Shown here: piece after piece, positions 34,301-43,190 of the stretch
Position numbering within the stretch: position 1 is the stretch's first letter
How the letters are laid out: every line of letters starts with the position of its first letter
Assembly (NCBI GenBank): GCA_051294375.1
Contig: CM119265.1
Coordinates: 11,031,918 to 11,095,917, forward strand
Direction of reading: 5' to 3'
Length of the DNA stretch: 64,000 bases
From: Paraspadella gotoi
Taxonomy: Eukaryota > Chaetognatha
Made by a program: the position numbers and the translations under genes
Notes under the pieces: generated by a model
Told to the model about the DNA's origin: nothing
The model's input: the letters and a program-made list of their open reading frames with translations, nothing else
Database searches by the model: none

Positions 34301-37300
34301 TTGTCATTTGTTATATATTAATAAATATTTAAAAGCTTCAGTGCAACAACCCAATGAACTAATTCAAAAAGTTACATTGAAAATCGATTTAGTAGTAGAA
34401 GGAAAAAAAAATTTTTTTGAGAGAACTAGAAGTTATAAAAAGTGTTCAATTTTGGCCCGCCTTACTAGATATATTGCATGTGATTAAACAAGGTTATCGG
34501 AATAATAATTTTATCAATTTTATGTATTTTGTAAGTATTTTAAGTATTTTTATTAAGTGAGTAAAATAACTTTTTTATTCGCTAATTTTTATCTCAGACT
34601 CTCTTTCTCTCTCTCTTTGCATTTGCAACGATCCTTATGCTCATTGATGAGAGATTCTTTTTCTCATTCACCCAGATCTTTTCTTTTTTTTTCTCTCTCT
34701 CTGTTTTCCTCTCTCTATAGATCGTTTTTTTTTTTCTCTCTCTTTCAAGACTTGTTTTATTTTTACATGAATTAAATATAGCATATTTTTCAAATTATTG
34801 TTAACTTCATTTATTTCATATTTTATCTAAAATTATAATATTTGTATTTTTTATTAACTCCAATTATTTTTATTTCAGTTAAAAGATATAGAAACAAGTT
34901 TAGCAAACAATGTAAGACGTAGCCACCAAGCAAAATTTTAGTGGTAAAGAGCTAATCAGTCATTTGTCTTCCTTTTTTTTTGTCTTATTTATCTTTTTTT
35001 TTTTAATTTTTTTCCTTTTTTTTTTTTTGTTGATGGACAATACGTGATAGACTGATAGAGAGACATAATTTTTTAACAAAATATTATAATTTGATGTTTA
35101 AAAAAAGAAATTAAATAAATCAACCAACAAATAATGGGCAGTGACTGACAGACCTACTTAGTGAATTATGGAGCCCCTAAAAAAACAATAAAAACTATTC
35201 ATCAACATAAACGAGTTGCTAACATCGTAAAATAAATTTTAATTTTAAGATTTGTAATTAATATCGTCAGTTTGTAGATTGCTTAAGATGAACTCAACGT
35301 TGTTAAGTAGAGGCTGACGATTTGAAGAGAGAGAGTGAGCAAAACTTATATCTAGCTCAATCACAATACTTTTCTACCCACACACAAATTTTATTCCATC
35401 CATCTATTTAATACCGAATAATTGGAGTTTAATGCTAATATGGGATGGACTTAAAGACTGATATTAATTATTAATCATTAATATTTTTTTAATTATTATT
35501 TTATAAGTGAATTAAAAAATTAAAACCATCCCTACTCTTATTCTATAAAATTATTAAGATAAAATTTTGGTCCGTGTGGGTAGAAAAATGAAAGGGAGTT
35601 TTAATGGACAAAACAAAAGTTACTTTAACTTGAAACATTATTAAAAATTTTTTTGCACTCTATTTCCTCTCTTCTTTTTTTTATTTCTATCCGGAACAAA
35701 ATTATTAATTAGCTAATTGTTAAGTTTGATTGTTGACAAATTAATTAATTTGACCAAATTATATCACAAGTTGTCCAATTATCTAAGTTGACGCAAATTA
35801 TGCAAGTTGACAAAATTATGACTTGACTAAATTAAGCAAATTAACCAAATTATACCAGTTGACCAATTTATGCCAATTGACAAATCTATGAATTGACCAA
35901 ATTATGCAAGTTGACCAAATTATGCGAGTTGATTTAATCTATGGCAAATTGATTAAATTATGAAGTTTACCAATATGAAAGTTTCACGCAAATTTAATGA
36001 AAGTTTAACCAAATTATTAAAGTTTACCAAAATTATACAAGTTTAGCCAATTATGAATAGTTAACCAAATTAAGCAAGTTAACTAATATATAAAAAAAAT
36101 AACCGAAATTATGAAAGTTTACCAATTATAAAAGTTACCAAATTATAAAACCAATTTAAAAGTTGATTAAATTATATCAGTTGACCATTTTTATGTCAGT
36201 GACCAAATTATGTCAATTGACTAAATTATGCAAGGTGACCAAAACTTATGCAAGGTGACCAAATTATACAAGTTGGTATTGGTGGCAGCTATTGGTTCAA
36301 TTGAATTGAGTAATTGAAGTGAAAAATATTATTTTTATTTTTATATTTTATTGTAATGAAAGATGAAAAATAGATAGAAGAAAGAGAGAGAGGGGAGAGA
36401 AAGAAGAGAGAGAGGGAATAGAGAGAGAGACTAGGAGGAGAAGAGAAGGCCGTTTCCAGAGGGGCCAGGAAAATCCAATCCCCCTGGNNNNNNNNNNNNN
36501 NNNNNNNNNNNNNNNNNNNNNNNNNNNNNNNNNNNNNNNNNNNNNNNNNNNNNNNNNNNNNNNNNNNNNNNNNNNNNNNNNNNNNNNNNNNNNNNNNNNN
36601 NNNNNNNNNNNNNNNNNNNNNNNNNNNNNNNNNNNNNNNNNNNNNNNNNNNNNNNNNNNNNNNNNNNNNNNNNNNNNNNNNNNNNNNNNNNNNNNNNNNN
36701 NNNNNNNNNNNNNNNNNNNNNNNNNNNNNNNNNNNNNNNNNNNNNNNNNNNNNNNNNNNNNNNNNNNNNNNNNNNNNNNNNNNNNNNNNNNNNNNNNNNN
36801 NNNNNNNNNNNNNNNNNNNNNNNNNNNNNNNNNNNNNNNNNNNNNNNNNNNNNNNNNNNNNNNNNNNNNNNNNNNNNNNNNNNNNNNNNNNNNNNNNNNN
36901 NNNNNNNNNNNNNNNNNNNNNNNNNNNNNNNNNNNNNNNNNNNNNNNNNNNNNNNNNNNNNNNNNNNNNNNNNNNNNNNNNNNNNNNNNNNNNNNNNNNN
37001 NNNNNNNNNNNNNNNNNNNNNNNNNNNNNNNNNNNNNNNNNNNNNNNNNNNNNNNNNNNNNNNNNNNNNNNNNNNNNNNNNNNNNNNNNNNNNNNNNNNN
37101 NNNNNNNNNNNNNNNNNNNNNNNNNNNNNNNNNNNNNNNNNNNNNNNNNNNNNNNNNNNNNNNNNNNNNNNNNNNNNNNNNNNNNNNNNNNNNNNNNNNN
37201 NNNNNNNNNNNNNNNNNNNNNNNNNNNNNNNNNNNNNNNNNNNNNNNNNNNNNNNNNNNNNNNNNNNNNNNNNNNNNNNNNNNNNNNNNNNNNNNNNNNN

Positions 37301-39386
37301 NNNNNNNNNNNNNNNNNNNNNNNNNNNNNNNNNNNNNNNNNNNNNNNNNNNNNNNNNNNNNNNNNNNNNNNNNNNNNNNNNNNNNNGGTAGCCCCAGGGG
37401 GCAAGGTTTTTCTAGCCCCTGGGGGACACCCCCTGGAGTGGCCCCTTGGGGCTCCAAAAAAGAGGCTACAGGGGGCCGCCCCTAGGCGGTAAGGATTTGC
37501 CTGCCCCTCGGGGCCGCCCTCAGCACCGCCCCCGGGGGAAGCGATTCTGAAGGATGACATACTTGTGTTTATGCCGACACCATCACACTCTAACCAGCGT
37601 GACCGTGAGGGAAACCCGGAACTCACGGTTGGTGAACAAGTACTTAACTGAGTTTCACCAAGCTATATGGGAAGCGAATTTAGGATTAGCCACAGTACAT
37701 CATTTTATAATATGAAGCCTTCTGTATAAAAATTGTATAAAACAAACGAGTGAGTGTAGGAATATGAAACATACAATTTAAAAGACCTCAATGATGAGAA
37801 GCCATATCTAAATTTTCAGCTTTCTGTGGTTACACACAGAGTTTCGTTAACCGTTAATTTTTCAGAAAATTTGCTTAACCGTTAAATCTAACATTTTTAA
37901 CGGTTAACCGTTAAAATTTTCTATTAAGCTTTCTCGTTCTCTCTTTCTCTTTCTCTCTTTTGCTTTCTTTTTTTCTTTCTCTATTTCTCTTCCTCATTAT
38001 TTTTCTAGTTGTAAGTCTTTCATAAACCATGACCATAATTATAAATATAAAATATTAGTTTATTAGTTTAGTTATTAGTTTATTAGTTAGTTTAGTTATT
38101 AGTTTAATGATTGAGCTATTGATCAAAAGATTTATTGATTAATAAATTTTTTTTCCGTTTTATTAAAATGTATATCATCATTGGAGGATATTTTTAGTTA
38201 GCCTTAATTAGGAAGTCTACGTCGTCTTTAGAGATCGAGGAAAGACTTTTCCAATTGGAATTTTCCAGTTCAAATCTGACTACCAAACAATATAAACGCT
38301 CCTGGTAAAAATTCTGGTAAACTATCGATGTAAAAAAACACTTGATTCCGATCCTGTTGCATGCTGAAGGGCTCGCATTTTTTTTTTCTCTTGTCAAATC
38401 ATCATCATCTTGATATCAAACAAGCCAGAAACAAATAGACTGCTTCTCGATGGAAAAATTTTCCATCTCTGATTATAATTAAGAATGAAGGGATTTTTTC
38501 CTTGAAAACGATATAAACGTGACTGAGGTATTTTCCTGTTTAACAAAATGAGGTCTAATTTTGGAATCCTTTGGCAAGTGTCTGAAGGGCCTCTCAAAAT
38601 TTTTCTTTTACATTTTATTTGGTTATTTTATATGATAACGATCATGGTAAAGTGGATTAGTCCATTTTGGTGAAATTTTTATTTAAAGTAAAAGTAAAAG
38701 AGGAGCTAACGATCGGAAATTTCTAGAGAGTTTTCAACCGGGAGTCAGATTCGGGAAAAATCTTCTATGGCGAAAATCTTCCAAAGAAGGGGTGGATTTT
38801 CCAAAGATTTTTGGTTAATATTTTCTATATCTTGTGGTTGGATTTTTTTGAATACTTAATATTAACAATATTGCCATCATCTCTACCTTGGCTGGTATAA
38901 GAATATATAAAAAACTCTCGGGCTTTGTTCGTCAGAGCTTAGTCCCTACGCCTTAATGTCTTTTTAAAGATTTCTTCCTTCTATATTAATTCTTTTTTAA
39001 TAATAATTTTTTTATTAATTTTTTTTCATTCATCTCGAAGAAAAAGAGAGAAAAAAAAGAATTATTCATTTTTTTATAACAAAATAGAATAATAAGTTTT
39101 TCATGTAAGAATTAAATTTGTAAGAAAATGTATGTATTTGCATAAATATTATATTTCAAAATATTCTTTGATGTAAATGAATTGTGTTATGTAATCCTTT
39201 CTTTCGTTGTGATTAGAGATTAAAGACAGTTTGAAATAATTGGCAACAACAATTTATTTTCAAGATGAAAACGTACATGTTTCGGCTTTTTTACAAGCCT
39301 TCTTCAGCGTCAATTTAATTTGCGAAATTATTAAACAGATTTTGTGTAAAAGATGGTGAGAGAGAGAGAGAAACGGGGAAACTTTG

Positions 39387-39428
<42 letters not shown>

Positions 39429-42400
39429 AGAGAGATGCTTTCTGTGGTTACACAAGAGTTTCGTTAAACCGTTAATTTTTCAGAAAATTTGCTTACCGTT
39501 AAATCTAACATATTATTAAAACGTTAACCGTTAAAATTTTCACTATTAAAGCTTTCTCGTTCTCCATCTTTCTCTTTCGCCTCGTTTTTGCTTTCTTTTT
39601 TTTCTTTCTCTAATTCTCTTCCTCATTATTATTTCTAGTGTAAAACAAGTCTATTCATAAACCATGACCATAATTATAAATATAAAAAATATTAGTTTAA
39701 ATTTTAGTTTAGTTATATAGTTTATTAGTTAGTTTATGTTATTAGTTTATTGATTGAGCTATTGATCAAAAGAATTTATGATTAATAAAATTTTTTTCCA
39801 TTTTAATTAAATGTAATATCACATTGGAGGATATTTTTAGTTAGGCCTTAAATGTCTTTTTAAAGATTTCTCCTATTCTACTATTAACTTCTTATTTTTA
39901 TAATAATTTTTTATTAATTTTTTCCTTCCATCTTCGGAAAGAAAAAAGAAAAAACAAGAATTATTCATTGTTTTTTATAACAAAAAGAAAATAAGTTTTT
40001 CATTGTCAAGAAATTAAATTTGTGTAAGAAAATGTATTATCATTGCTATAAATATTAGTCATTTCGAAAATATCTCTGATGTAAATGTAAGTTGTGTTAT
40101 GTAATCCTTTCTTTCGTAATAGCTGATTAAGAGATTAACAACAGTTTGAAATAATTGGCAACAACAATTTGATTTCTCAATATGAAAACGTACCAGTTTT
40201 CGGGCTTTTTTACAAGCCTATCTTCAGCGTCAATTTATTGCGCAAATATTAACAGATATTTGTGTAAAAGATGTCGTGAGAGAGAGAGAGAAACGGCGAA
40301 ACTTTGCCCTCACCCTCTCTCTCTCTCCTCTCTCATCTCATCTCTCTCTCTCGTCTCTCTCTCCCTTTTTCTAACACAAAATCTGCTCTAATATTTCATA
40401 ACTAAATTGACGCTTAGAAAAGCTTGTTAAAAACGANNNNNNNNNNNNNNNNNNNNNNNNNAAAAAGCCGAAACATCTACGTTTTCATCTTGAAAATAAA
40501 TCGTTATGCCAATTATTTGGAGAAAGTAAAATAAAATACTGGAAGGGCAGAAAAAAAGGAGAGAAAAGAAAGGGGGGAAAGAAGGAGGGAGAAGGAGGGG
40601 AAAAGAAAGAAATAAAAAGAAAGGAACATAAGGGTATAAAGTTAGGATAAGAAAGAATAAGAGAGATTAGGATAGCAAAAAGATTGGGGTTGATAATAAA
40701 AAAGGAAAAAAATTCATTGAAAAACTGGAGAAGAGAAAGAGGGAGGAAAACTTGGTGAAAAAGGGAGAGGAGAATAAGAGAGGATAGGAAGAAAAAAATA
40801 CTTTTCTTTTAAAAAATCTAGAACAAAGTTTTGAAGAGAGATTTAACAACGATTTTTATTTCATAGTGAAACGGACATGTTTCGACTCACATACGAGTCT
40901 TCTTCAGCGCCAATTCAATTTGTGAATTTGAAGAGAATTTTGTGCATAAAGAAAGAGAGAGAGAGAGAGAGAGACAGAGCAAAGTTTCTAACACAGAGTT
41001 TGAGAGAAAAGATAGTGTTCAGTTTTTTATTAGGGACAGGTGAAGGTGAGGACAGAGATAGTTTGTGAAAAGAAATTGAAATGGAGAGAGAGAGAGAGAG
41101 ACACAGTGCTTGAAAATATAATACATTATGAAATGTACAACAAAGTTAAAATTTTGGTAAACTTTAGTAATGAATAATATCAACAATTAACTACTGTAAT
41201 GAAAGTGAAGTAAAATAGAAGTTCAGAAATGTGAAATATTAAAATACTAAAGTTTACCAAAATTTTAACTTTGCTCTCTCTCTCTCTCTCTTTTCTTTAT
41301 GCACAAAATTCTCTTCAAATTCCAAAATTGAATTGGCGCTGAAGAAGACTCGTTTATGTAGTCGAAACATGTCGTTTCACTATGAAATAAAAATCGTTGT
41401 TAATTTCTCTTCAAAACTTTGTTCTAAATCAACATCACAACGAAACAGAAAGGAAAAAACACAATGTTTTAAAAAATCAAAGATTTCCCTTAACAAATAA
41501 TAACAAAAATTGTATTTGAAAAATTAACCGAAATAACCGTTAAATAAATATATTAACGGTTAAGTTAAAATTATAATTAACCGTTTAATAACCGTTAACT
41601 TTAAAGGTGTATCGCAACTCTAGTTACACACTTAAGCTATTTTCAATGTTAAAAGCAGTGACGACACGATGACTACGTCAAAAGAAGCAAACGAATTAAC
41701 ATCTCGCCAAGTCGCATTCGCCGTCTGGCAAGATAATTATCGAAATATGAGGCTGATGATGATATTAATAATTTCTTTTTAATTATCACCCACTTACAAT
41801 TCAAAATATAGAAAAAAGAAATTATACTTTTGTGTAGACAACTTTTTTAAGCTTCCCGAATGTGATCTTAAAATAAACATCTTTAAAAAATTTAGCCATT
41901 CCTATTATTTTTATTAAATATTTAAAAATTTAATATATGGGTATAATAATATTAAAAAATATTTGTTTATTCAATTTTTTTGAGATGAAACGAAAAATTC
42001 GTTGTAATAGCAATTTTTATTTTTGTACATGTTTTCGACTCTGAGTGTTACCAGTCTTCATCAGCAAATGAATTCAATAGACCAAATTTTTAAACATTAG
42101 TTTGAGAGAGAGAGAGAAAGAGAGAAAATTTCCAACAAAGAATTGAGCAAGGATAGTGGTCAGATTGAGGACAAGGTGAAAGTAGGGAAGAGAGAGAGCA
42201 AATGATTTTTGAAAATTGGTGAAAAAAGAAAGAGAGAGAGAGAGAGCAGGAGAGAGAGAGAGAGAGAGAGAGACACAGGGATCAATACATTAGGCAATGT
42301 ACAACAGTGAAAAATTTTAGAAAAACTAAATATAACAAAAGTAATAATAAATTAATTGTTAGCTGATGATTTATAAAGAAAATGAAATAGAAGAATAAGT

Positions 42401-43158
42401 GATGAGGGATAGATAAGTTAAAGATAAGTGAAATAGTAAGGTAAGAAAAGAGAAAAAGAAAGTAAGAAAAAATGTCTAAATTTTCGTTTGAGCAGGTGTT
42501 AATTCAAATTTCTTAACCACCTTACTGAGTTAGATAACCCCTACTTTTATCATTATATTAAAATCTCATGAAAATAAATTTCACCAACTCATACTCAACC
42601 TGTTAAACTGTTGATGAGATAGAGAAACTCCACCTAATTTTAAAAGAACCAAAAGTTACTCTGCGACACCTGTGCTGGGAGCAGAACTGATTGAGTTCGT
42701 GATGAATCTTGTTGAAGATGAGGACTTTATCGTAGTCAGGGCTGTAGCTCTTGACGATCTCATGGACGACGTCCATTCGGAGGATGTTGACGACCTCGAC
42801 GCGATCGAAGAAGATCATGACGCCGCCGGAGGTGCCGCACGGAACGTTCTTCACCTCGTCCGTCTGCAGCGTCGTCTGCATCGATCGGTAGGTAGTGATG
42901 AAGGGGATCATGAGGTGGTAGCCTGGGGGGTTGGTATGGGAGGGGGGGCGAAGAAGAAAGGGAGGAGTCGACTCTCGATTTGTATTTCGAATAATTAAAA
43001 ATATTTTTCTCTTCACCAGGAGATGTGATGGAACTGAGAAGGGCGCCGCCGCGAAAGTAGACGCCCACATGACCCTCTTCGATCTTGTGGATGGAAAAGT
43101 TAAAGAGGATGGCGACCGCAGCGACGGCGACAATGATGACTGAGGCCGGGGCCGCCAT
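21322..43158 (-). CDS. ERLIN: Erlin (ER lipid raft-associated SPFH protein), five exons
   Basis: Join on the minus strand: 43,158-43,017, 42,922-42,670, 22,192-21,985, 21,913-21,763, 21,563-21,322. The total is 996 bp, 331 residues plus stop, and all junctions are in compatible phase with GT-AG borders. Human erlins are about 340-348 residues. The N-terminus (3-22) is a hydrophobic signal anchor, followed by the SPFH/band-7 domain ([32 protein letters not shown]), the coiled-coil Glu/Lys/Ala-rich segment in exons 3-4 ([20 protein letters not shown]) and the oligomerisation region [20 protein letters not shown]. Erlins form large ER-membrane rings that bind phosphoinositide and cholesterol and recruit RNF170 to IP3 receptors for ER-associated degradation. 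The NYT glycosylation sequon of human erlins reads SYS here. Intron 2 is 20.5 kb of nested transposons, while the other introns are 71-199 bp. A (CT)n tract lies just upstream of the ATG in gene sense. Confidence 0.93.
21763..21913 (-). CDS. ERLIN: erlin exon 4
   Basis: Acceptor GACAAG|GTGGTG, donor TTGG|GTAAGTC. Encodes the charged coiled-coil segment [12 protein letters not shown] through IEDETHL. Confidence 0.92.
21985..22192 (-). CDS. ERLIN: erlin exon 3
   Basis: Acceptor CGATAG|TTTGC; begins [20 protein letters not shown] and ends AQQKQK at donor AAA|GTGAGA. The split serine codon AG+T joins it exactly to exon 2 across the 20.5-kb intron. Confidence 0.93.
22745..22992. repeat. (ATT)n blocks separated by TTTTTTCAACT
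   Basis: Six or seven (ATT)5-20 blocks punctuated by T-run plus CAACT, apparently a precursor form of the adjacent CAACTTGCATC array. Confidence 0.9.
23003..23750. repeat. 18-bp minisatellite, CAACTTGCATCATTCTTT
   Basis: About 40 copies of an 18-bp unit. Because 18 is divisible by three, every frame without a stop stays open, giving the artefactual QLASFF and NLHHSF repeat peptides. No gene is present. The tail end of the same array reappears at 31,680 after the gap. Confidence 0.95.
23911..26113 (+). mobile_element. TRIM-type LTR retrotransposon A (LTR disrupted by insert)
   Basis: 5' LTR is 23,911-24,104 plus 25,651-25,696; PBS TTGGTGAGCCCGAC is 25,697-25,710; interior about 183 bp; polypurine tract GGGAGGGGGGGA; 3' LTR is 25,880-26,113 (234 bp, TATGGTGGAC...CTCTTCA). 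A perfect cttt duplication flanks it (23,907-23,910 and 26,114-26,117), and the empty site is at about 31,890. There is no coding capacity. The interior carries two copies of a CAGGCGACATGCCTCAAC word. Confidence 0.8.
24105..25650. mobile_element. 1.5-kb insertion inside LTR of element A
   Basis: Flanked by tgaa on both sides. The ends AGGCTCCACGTACGATC and its inverse (GCCTCTGCTTACGATC) match at 12 of 16 positions. It contains a pyrimidine tract (24,480-24,820) and a strong palindrome (24,919-24,961). No gene is seen and the class is uncertain. Confidence 0.5.
26740..27031. repeat. TTGATTGATGTAATAGTAA minisatellite
   Basis: Tandem variants of a 19-24-bp unit that merges into GATGATAACCAAAGGATTGATGC units. 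The duplicate copy is at 32,525-32,940. Confidence 0.85.
27036..27683 (+). mobile_element. TRIM-type LTR retrotransposon B (648 bp, intact structure)
   Basis: 5' LTR 27,036-27,269, PBS starting TTGTGAGCCCGAC at 27,270 (one G missing), interior 184 bp, polypurine tract GGGAGGGGGA, 3' LTR 27,454-27,683. A perfect 4-bp duplication gatg (27,032-27,035 and 27,684-27,687) interrupts a GATAACCAAATGATTGATGC array that is uninterrupted near 32,800. The LTRs are about 98% alike by eye, so insertion is recent. It needs gag and pol in trans. Confidence 0.85.
27688..27800. repeat. GATGATAACCAAATGATGGATGC minisatellite
   Basis: A 22-23-bp unit, five or so copies, continuing the array split by TRIM element B. 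Confidence 0.85.
28570..28895. repeat. TTGACCAAATTATGCCAG-type 18-bp minisatellite
   Basis: Tandem 16-19-bp units of the form AAATTATGAAAGTTTACC and AAATTATGTCAGTTGACC. Related arrays are at 35,740-36,285, 48,380-48,505 and 52,818-53,045. Confidence 0.85.
29070..29440 (-). mobile_element. End fragment of TA-flanked inverted-repeat element, copy 1
   Basis: On the minus strand it starts CAGAAGGCTTCATATTATAA after TA and runs into GC-rich CCCCTGGGG-type palindromes. It is the same terminus as at 53,052 and 60,323. A 69-codon minus frame begins just inside the end but has no recognised homology. Confidence 0.5.
30206..30520. mobile_element. Foldback repeat with hammerhead-like arms (GGCTT subtype), copy 1
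   Basis: The arms 30,206-30,279 and 30,447-30,520 are inverted copies around a (CT)n core (30,356-30,406). Each arm carries a hammerhead-like motif facing outward. Confidence 0.65.
30230..30271 (-). ncRNA. Hammerhead-ribozyme-like motif, GGCTT subtype
   Basis: The minus strand reads GACG, CTGAAGA, A, stem GGCTT/AAGCC, GAAAC-AT-GTA, CGTT. GACG and CGTT pair as stem I (three Watson-Crick pairs plus G-U). AC/GU with loop AU is a two-pair stem III, and cleavage would follow GUA. One extra A precedes stem II. Minimal type I hammerheads of this design are known from Penelope-like elements. Confidence 0.55.
30863..30904 (-). ncRNA. Hammerhead-ribozyme-like motif, GACTC subtype
   Basis: The minus strand reads GGCG, CTGAAGA, A, stem GACTC/GAGTC with a 6-base loop, GAAAC-AT-GTC, CGTT. 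Stem I is GGCG with CGTT (two G-C pairs, two G-U pairs) and the cleavage triplet is GUC. The motif is repeated at 40,870-40,911. The opposite arms (31,522-31,563 and 41,335-41,377) have lost one C after GUC, which spoils stem I. Confidence 0.55.
31522..31563 (+). ncRNA. Hammerhead-like motif, defective arm
   Basis: Same core as the minus-strand arm at 30,863-30,904, but one C is missing after ATGTC, so the first stem I pair is lost. Probably inactive. Confidence 0.4.
31655..31679. other. Assembly gap (25 N)
   Basis: Exactly 25 N. The sequence after it restarts at the equivalent of about 23,686, so this is a join between two copies of one region. Confidence 0.98.
32525..32940. repeat. GATTGATG(TAATAGTAATT) and GATGATAACCAAATGA arrays, second copy
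   Basis: An uninterrupted version of the array at 26,740-27,031 plus 27,688-27,800. It provides the empty site for TRIM element B. Confidence 0.85.
35740..36285. repeat. 18-bp TTGACCAAATTATGC array, second copy
   Basis: A longer allele of the array at 28,570-28,895. Confidence 0.8.
36488..37386. other. Assembly gap (899 N)
   Basis: Falls within the GC-rich CCCCTGGGG-type element end. In the first copy (29,105-29,110) no sequence is missing here, so the true distance is probably a few bases. Long frames crossing the N run are meaningless. Confidence 0.98.
37387..37724 (-). mobile_element. End fragment of TA-flanked inverted-repeat element, copy 2
   Basis: Duplicate of 29,110-29,440, ending with the same CTTCATATTATAA terminus and TA flank. 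Confidence 0.5.
38209..38949. mobile_element. hAT-like 741-bp insertion specific to one copy
   Basis: Perfect 8-bp gccttaat flanks (38,201-38,208 and 38,950-38,957). The ends TAGGAAGTC and inverse GTAGGGACT are hAT-like. The first copy of the region (about 29,920) reads through without it. There is no coding capacity. Confidence 0.75.
39270..39311 (-). ncRNA. Hammerhead-ribozyme-like motif, GGCTT subtype, second copy
   Basis: Identical in core and stems to 30,230-30,271: GACG, CTGAAGA, GGCTT/AAGCC, GAAACATGTA, CGTT. Confidence 0.5.
39430..40436. repeat. Third, error-rich copy of the 37.8-39.4 kb sequence
   Basis: It repeats the preceding 1.6 kb (without the 741-bp insert) with an indel every few tens of bases, and then meets a 25-N gap. 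This looks like unpolished long-read gap filling rather than biology. It includes a damaged hammerhead-like motif near 40,185-40,232. Confidence 0.7.
40437..40461. other. Assembly gap (25 N)
   Basis: Exactly 25 N, placed inside a GGCTT-subtype foldback arm that is continuous in the first copy (30,450-30,500). Confidence 0.98.
40815..41465. mobile_element. Foldback repeat with hammerhead-like arms (GACTC subtype), copy 2
   Basis: Duplicate of 30,815-31,640 with a shorter centre. Arms are at 40,815-41,150 and 41,275-41,440. Confidence 0.65.
40870..40911 (-). ncRNA. Hammerhead-ribozyme-like motif, GACTC subtype, second copy
   Basis: Same core and stems as 30,863-30,904, including the intact GTC|CGTT junction. 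Confidence 0.5.
41985..42465. mobile_element. Hammerhead-bearing repeat, third subtype
   Basis: Inserted in the right part of the intron-2 transposon, between TTTGAGATG and AAAAAATGTCTAAATTTTC (compare the continuous 6,420-6,440). It has (GA)n stretches at 42,105-42,125 and 42,233-42,272. Confidence 0.5.
42022..42068 (-). ncRNA. Hammerhead-ribozyme-like motif with consensus CTGATGA core
   Basis: The minus strand reads TTTG, CTGATGA, A, stem GACT/AGTC with an 11-base loop, GAAAAC-AT-GTA, CAAA. Stem I TTTG/CAAA is four perfect pairs, different in sequence from the other subtypes. There is one extra A in GAAAA, and cleavage would follow GUA. Confidence 0.55.
42670..42922 (-). CDS. ERLIN: erlin exon 2
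   Basis: Acceptor CCCCCAG|GCTACC, donor CACAG|GTGTCG. Encodes about residues 48-132 of the SPFH core, including [16 protein letters not shown]. Intron 1 (42,923-43,016) is 94 bp. Confidence 0.93.
43017..43158 (-). CDS. ERLIN: erlin exon 1
   Basis: Starts at ATG 43,158 and encodes residues 1-47 plus one base: signal anchor and start of the SPFH domain. Donor CCTG|GTGAAG; the glycine codon is split with exon 2. Confidence 0.93.
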
Positions 43159-43188
43159 GGTGATTGATGGAGGTAAAGGCAACGAACG

Positions 43189-43190
<2 letters not shown>

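Larger units (their letters stand above)
31680..36487. repeat. Second copy (probable other haplotype) of the 23.7-29.1 kb region
   Basis: 31,680-33,300 follows 23,700-23,906, 26,118-27,031 and 27,688-28,200 in order but lacks both TRIM elements, showing clean empty sites. 35,900-36,487 follows 28,560-29,110. 33,700-35,340 (TTTTGGCCCGGCCTTACTAG and similar words, two tandem copies) has no counterpart in the first copy. No gene is seen. Confidence 0.7.
29552..41622. mobile_element. hAT-like element, termini 12 kb apart because of nested and duplicated sequence
   Basis: Left end CAGAGTTTCGTTAACCGTTAA; right end is the inverse of TAGAGTTGCGATACACC. Perfect 8-bp gttacaca duplications lie at 29,544-29,551 and 41,623-41,630. 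The left end occurs again at 37,837 (duplicate copy) and, in noisy form, near 39,455. The interior is occupied by hammerhead-bearing foldbacks and (CT)n tracts, with no transposase. Confidence 0.65.
22233..42543. mobile_element. DNA transposon in erlin intron 2, hosting all nested elements
   Basis: The left terminus GAAATCTACTATG with TAGGGGCGGGGG, and the right terminus in GTTAATTC...AACCCCTA, match the 587-bp element at 5,899-6,485. Body pieces recur at 22,575-22,620 (TTTTTTTGATGGATTCTGATAG), 27,960-28,150, 41,770-41,990 and 42,465-42,543, so the single element has been split by later insertions. Confidence 0.7.
22193..42669 (-). other. erlin intron 2, 20.5 kb of nested mobile DNA
   Basis: Outside the insert only 22,193-22,232 and 42,553-42,669 remain, implying an original intron of about 157 bp. 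The insert is bounded by cttttatta and cttttatca, a 9-bp target duplication with one mismatch. Part of the present length is false duplication (23.7-31.65 kb versus 31.68-41.5 kb). Confidence 0.8.

Noticed and set aside
36289-37626. Minus-strand frames of 369 and 445 codons
   Set aside because: Most of their length is the 899-N gap, and the ends are repeat sequence.
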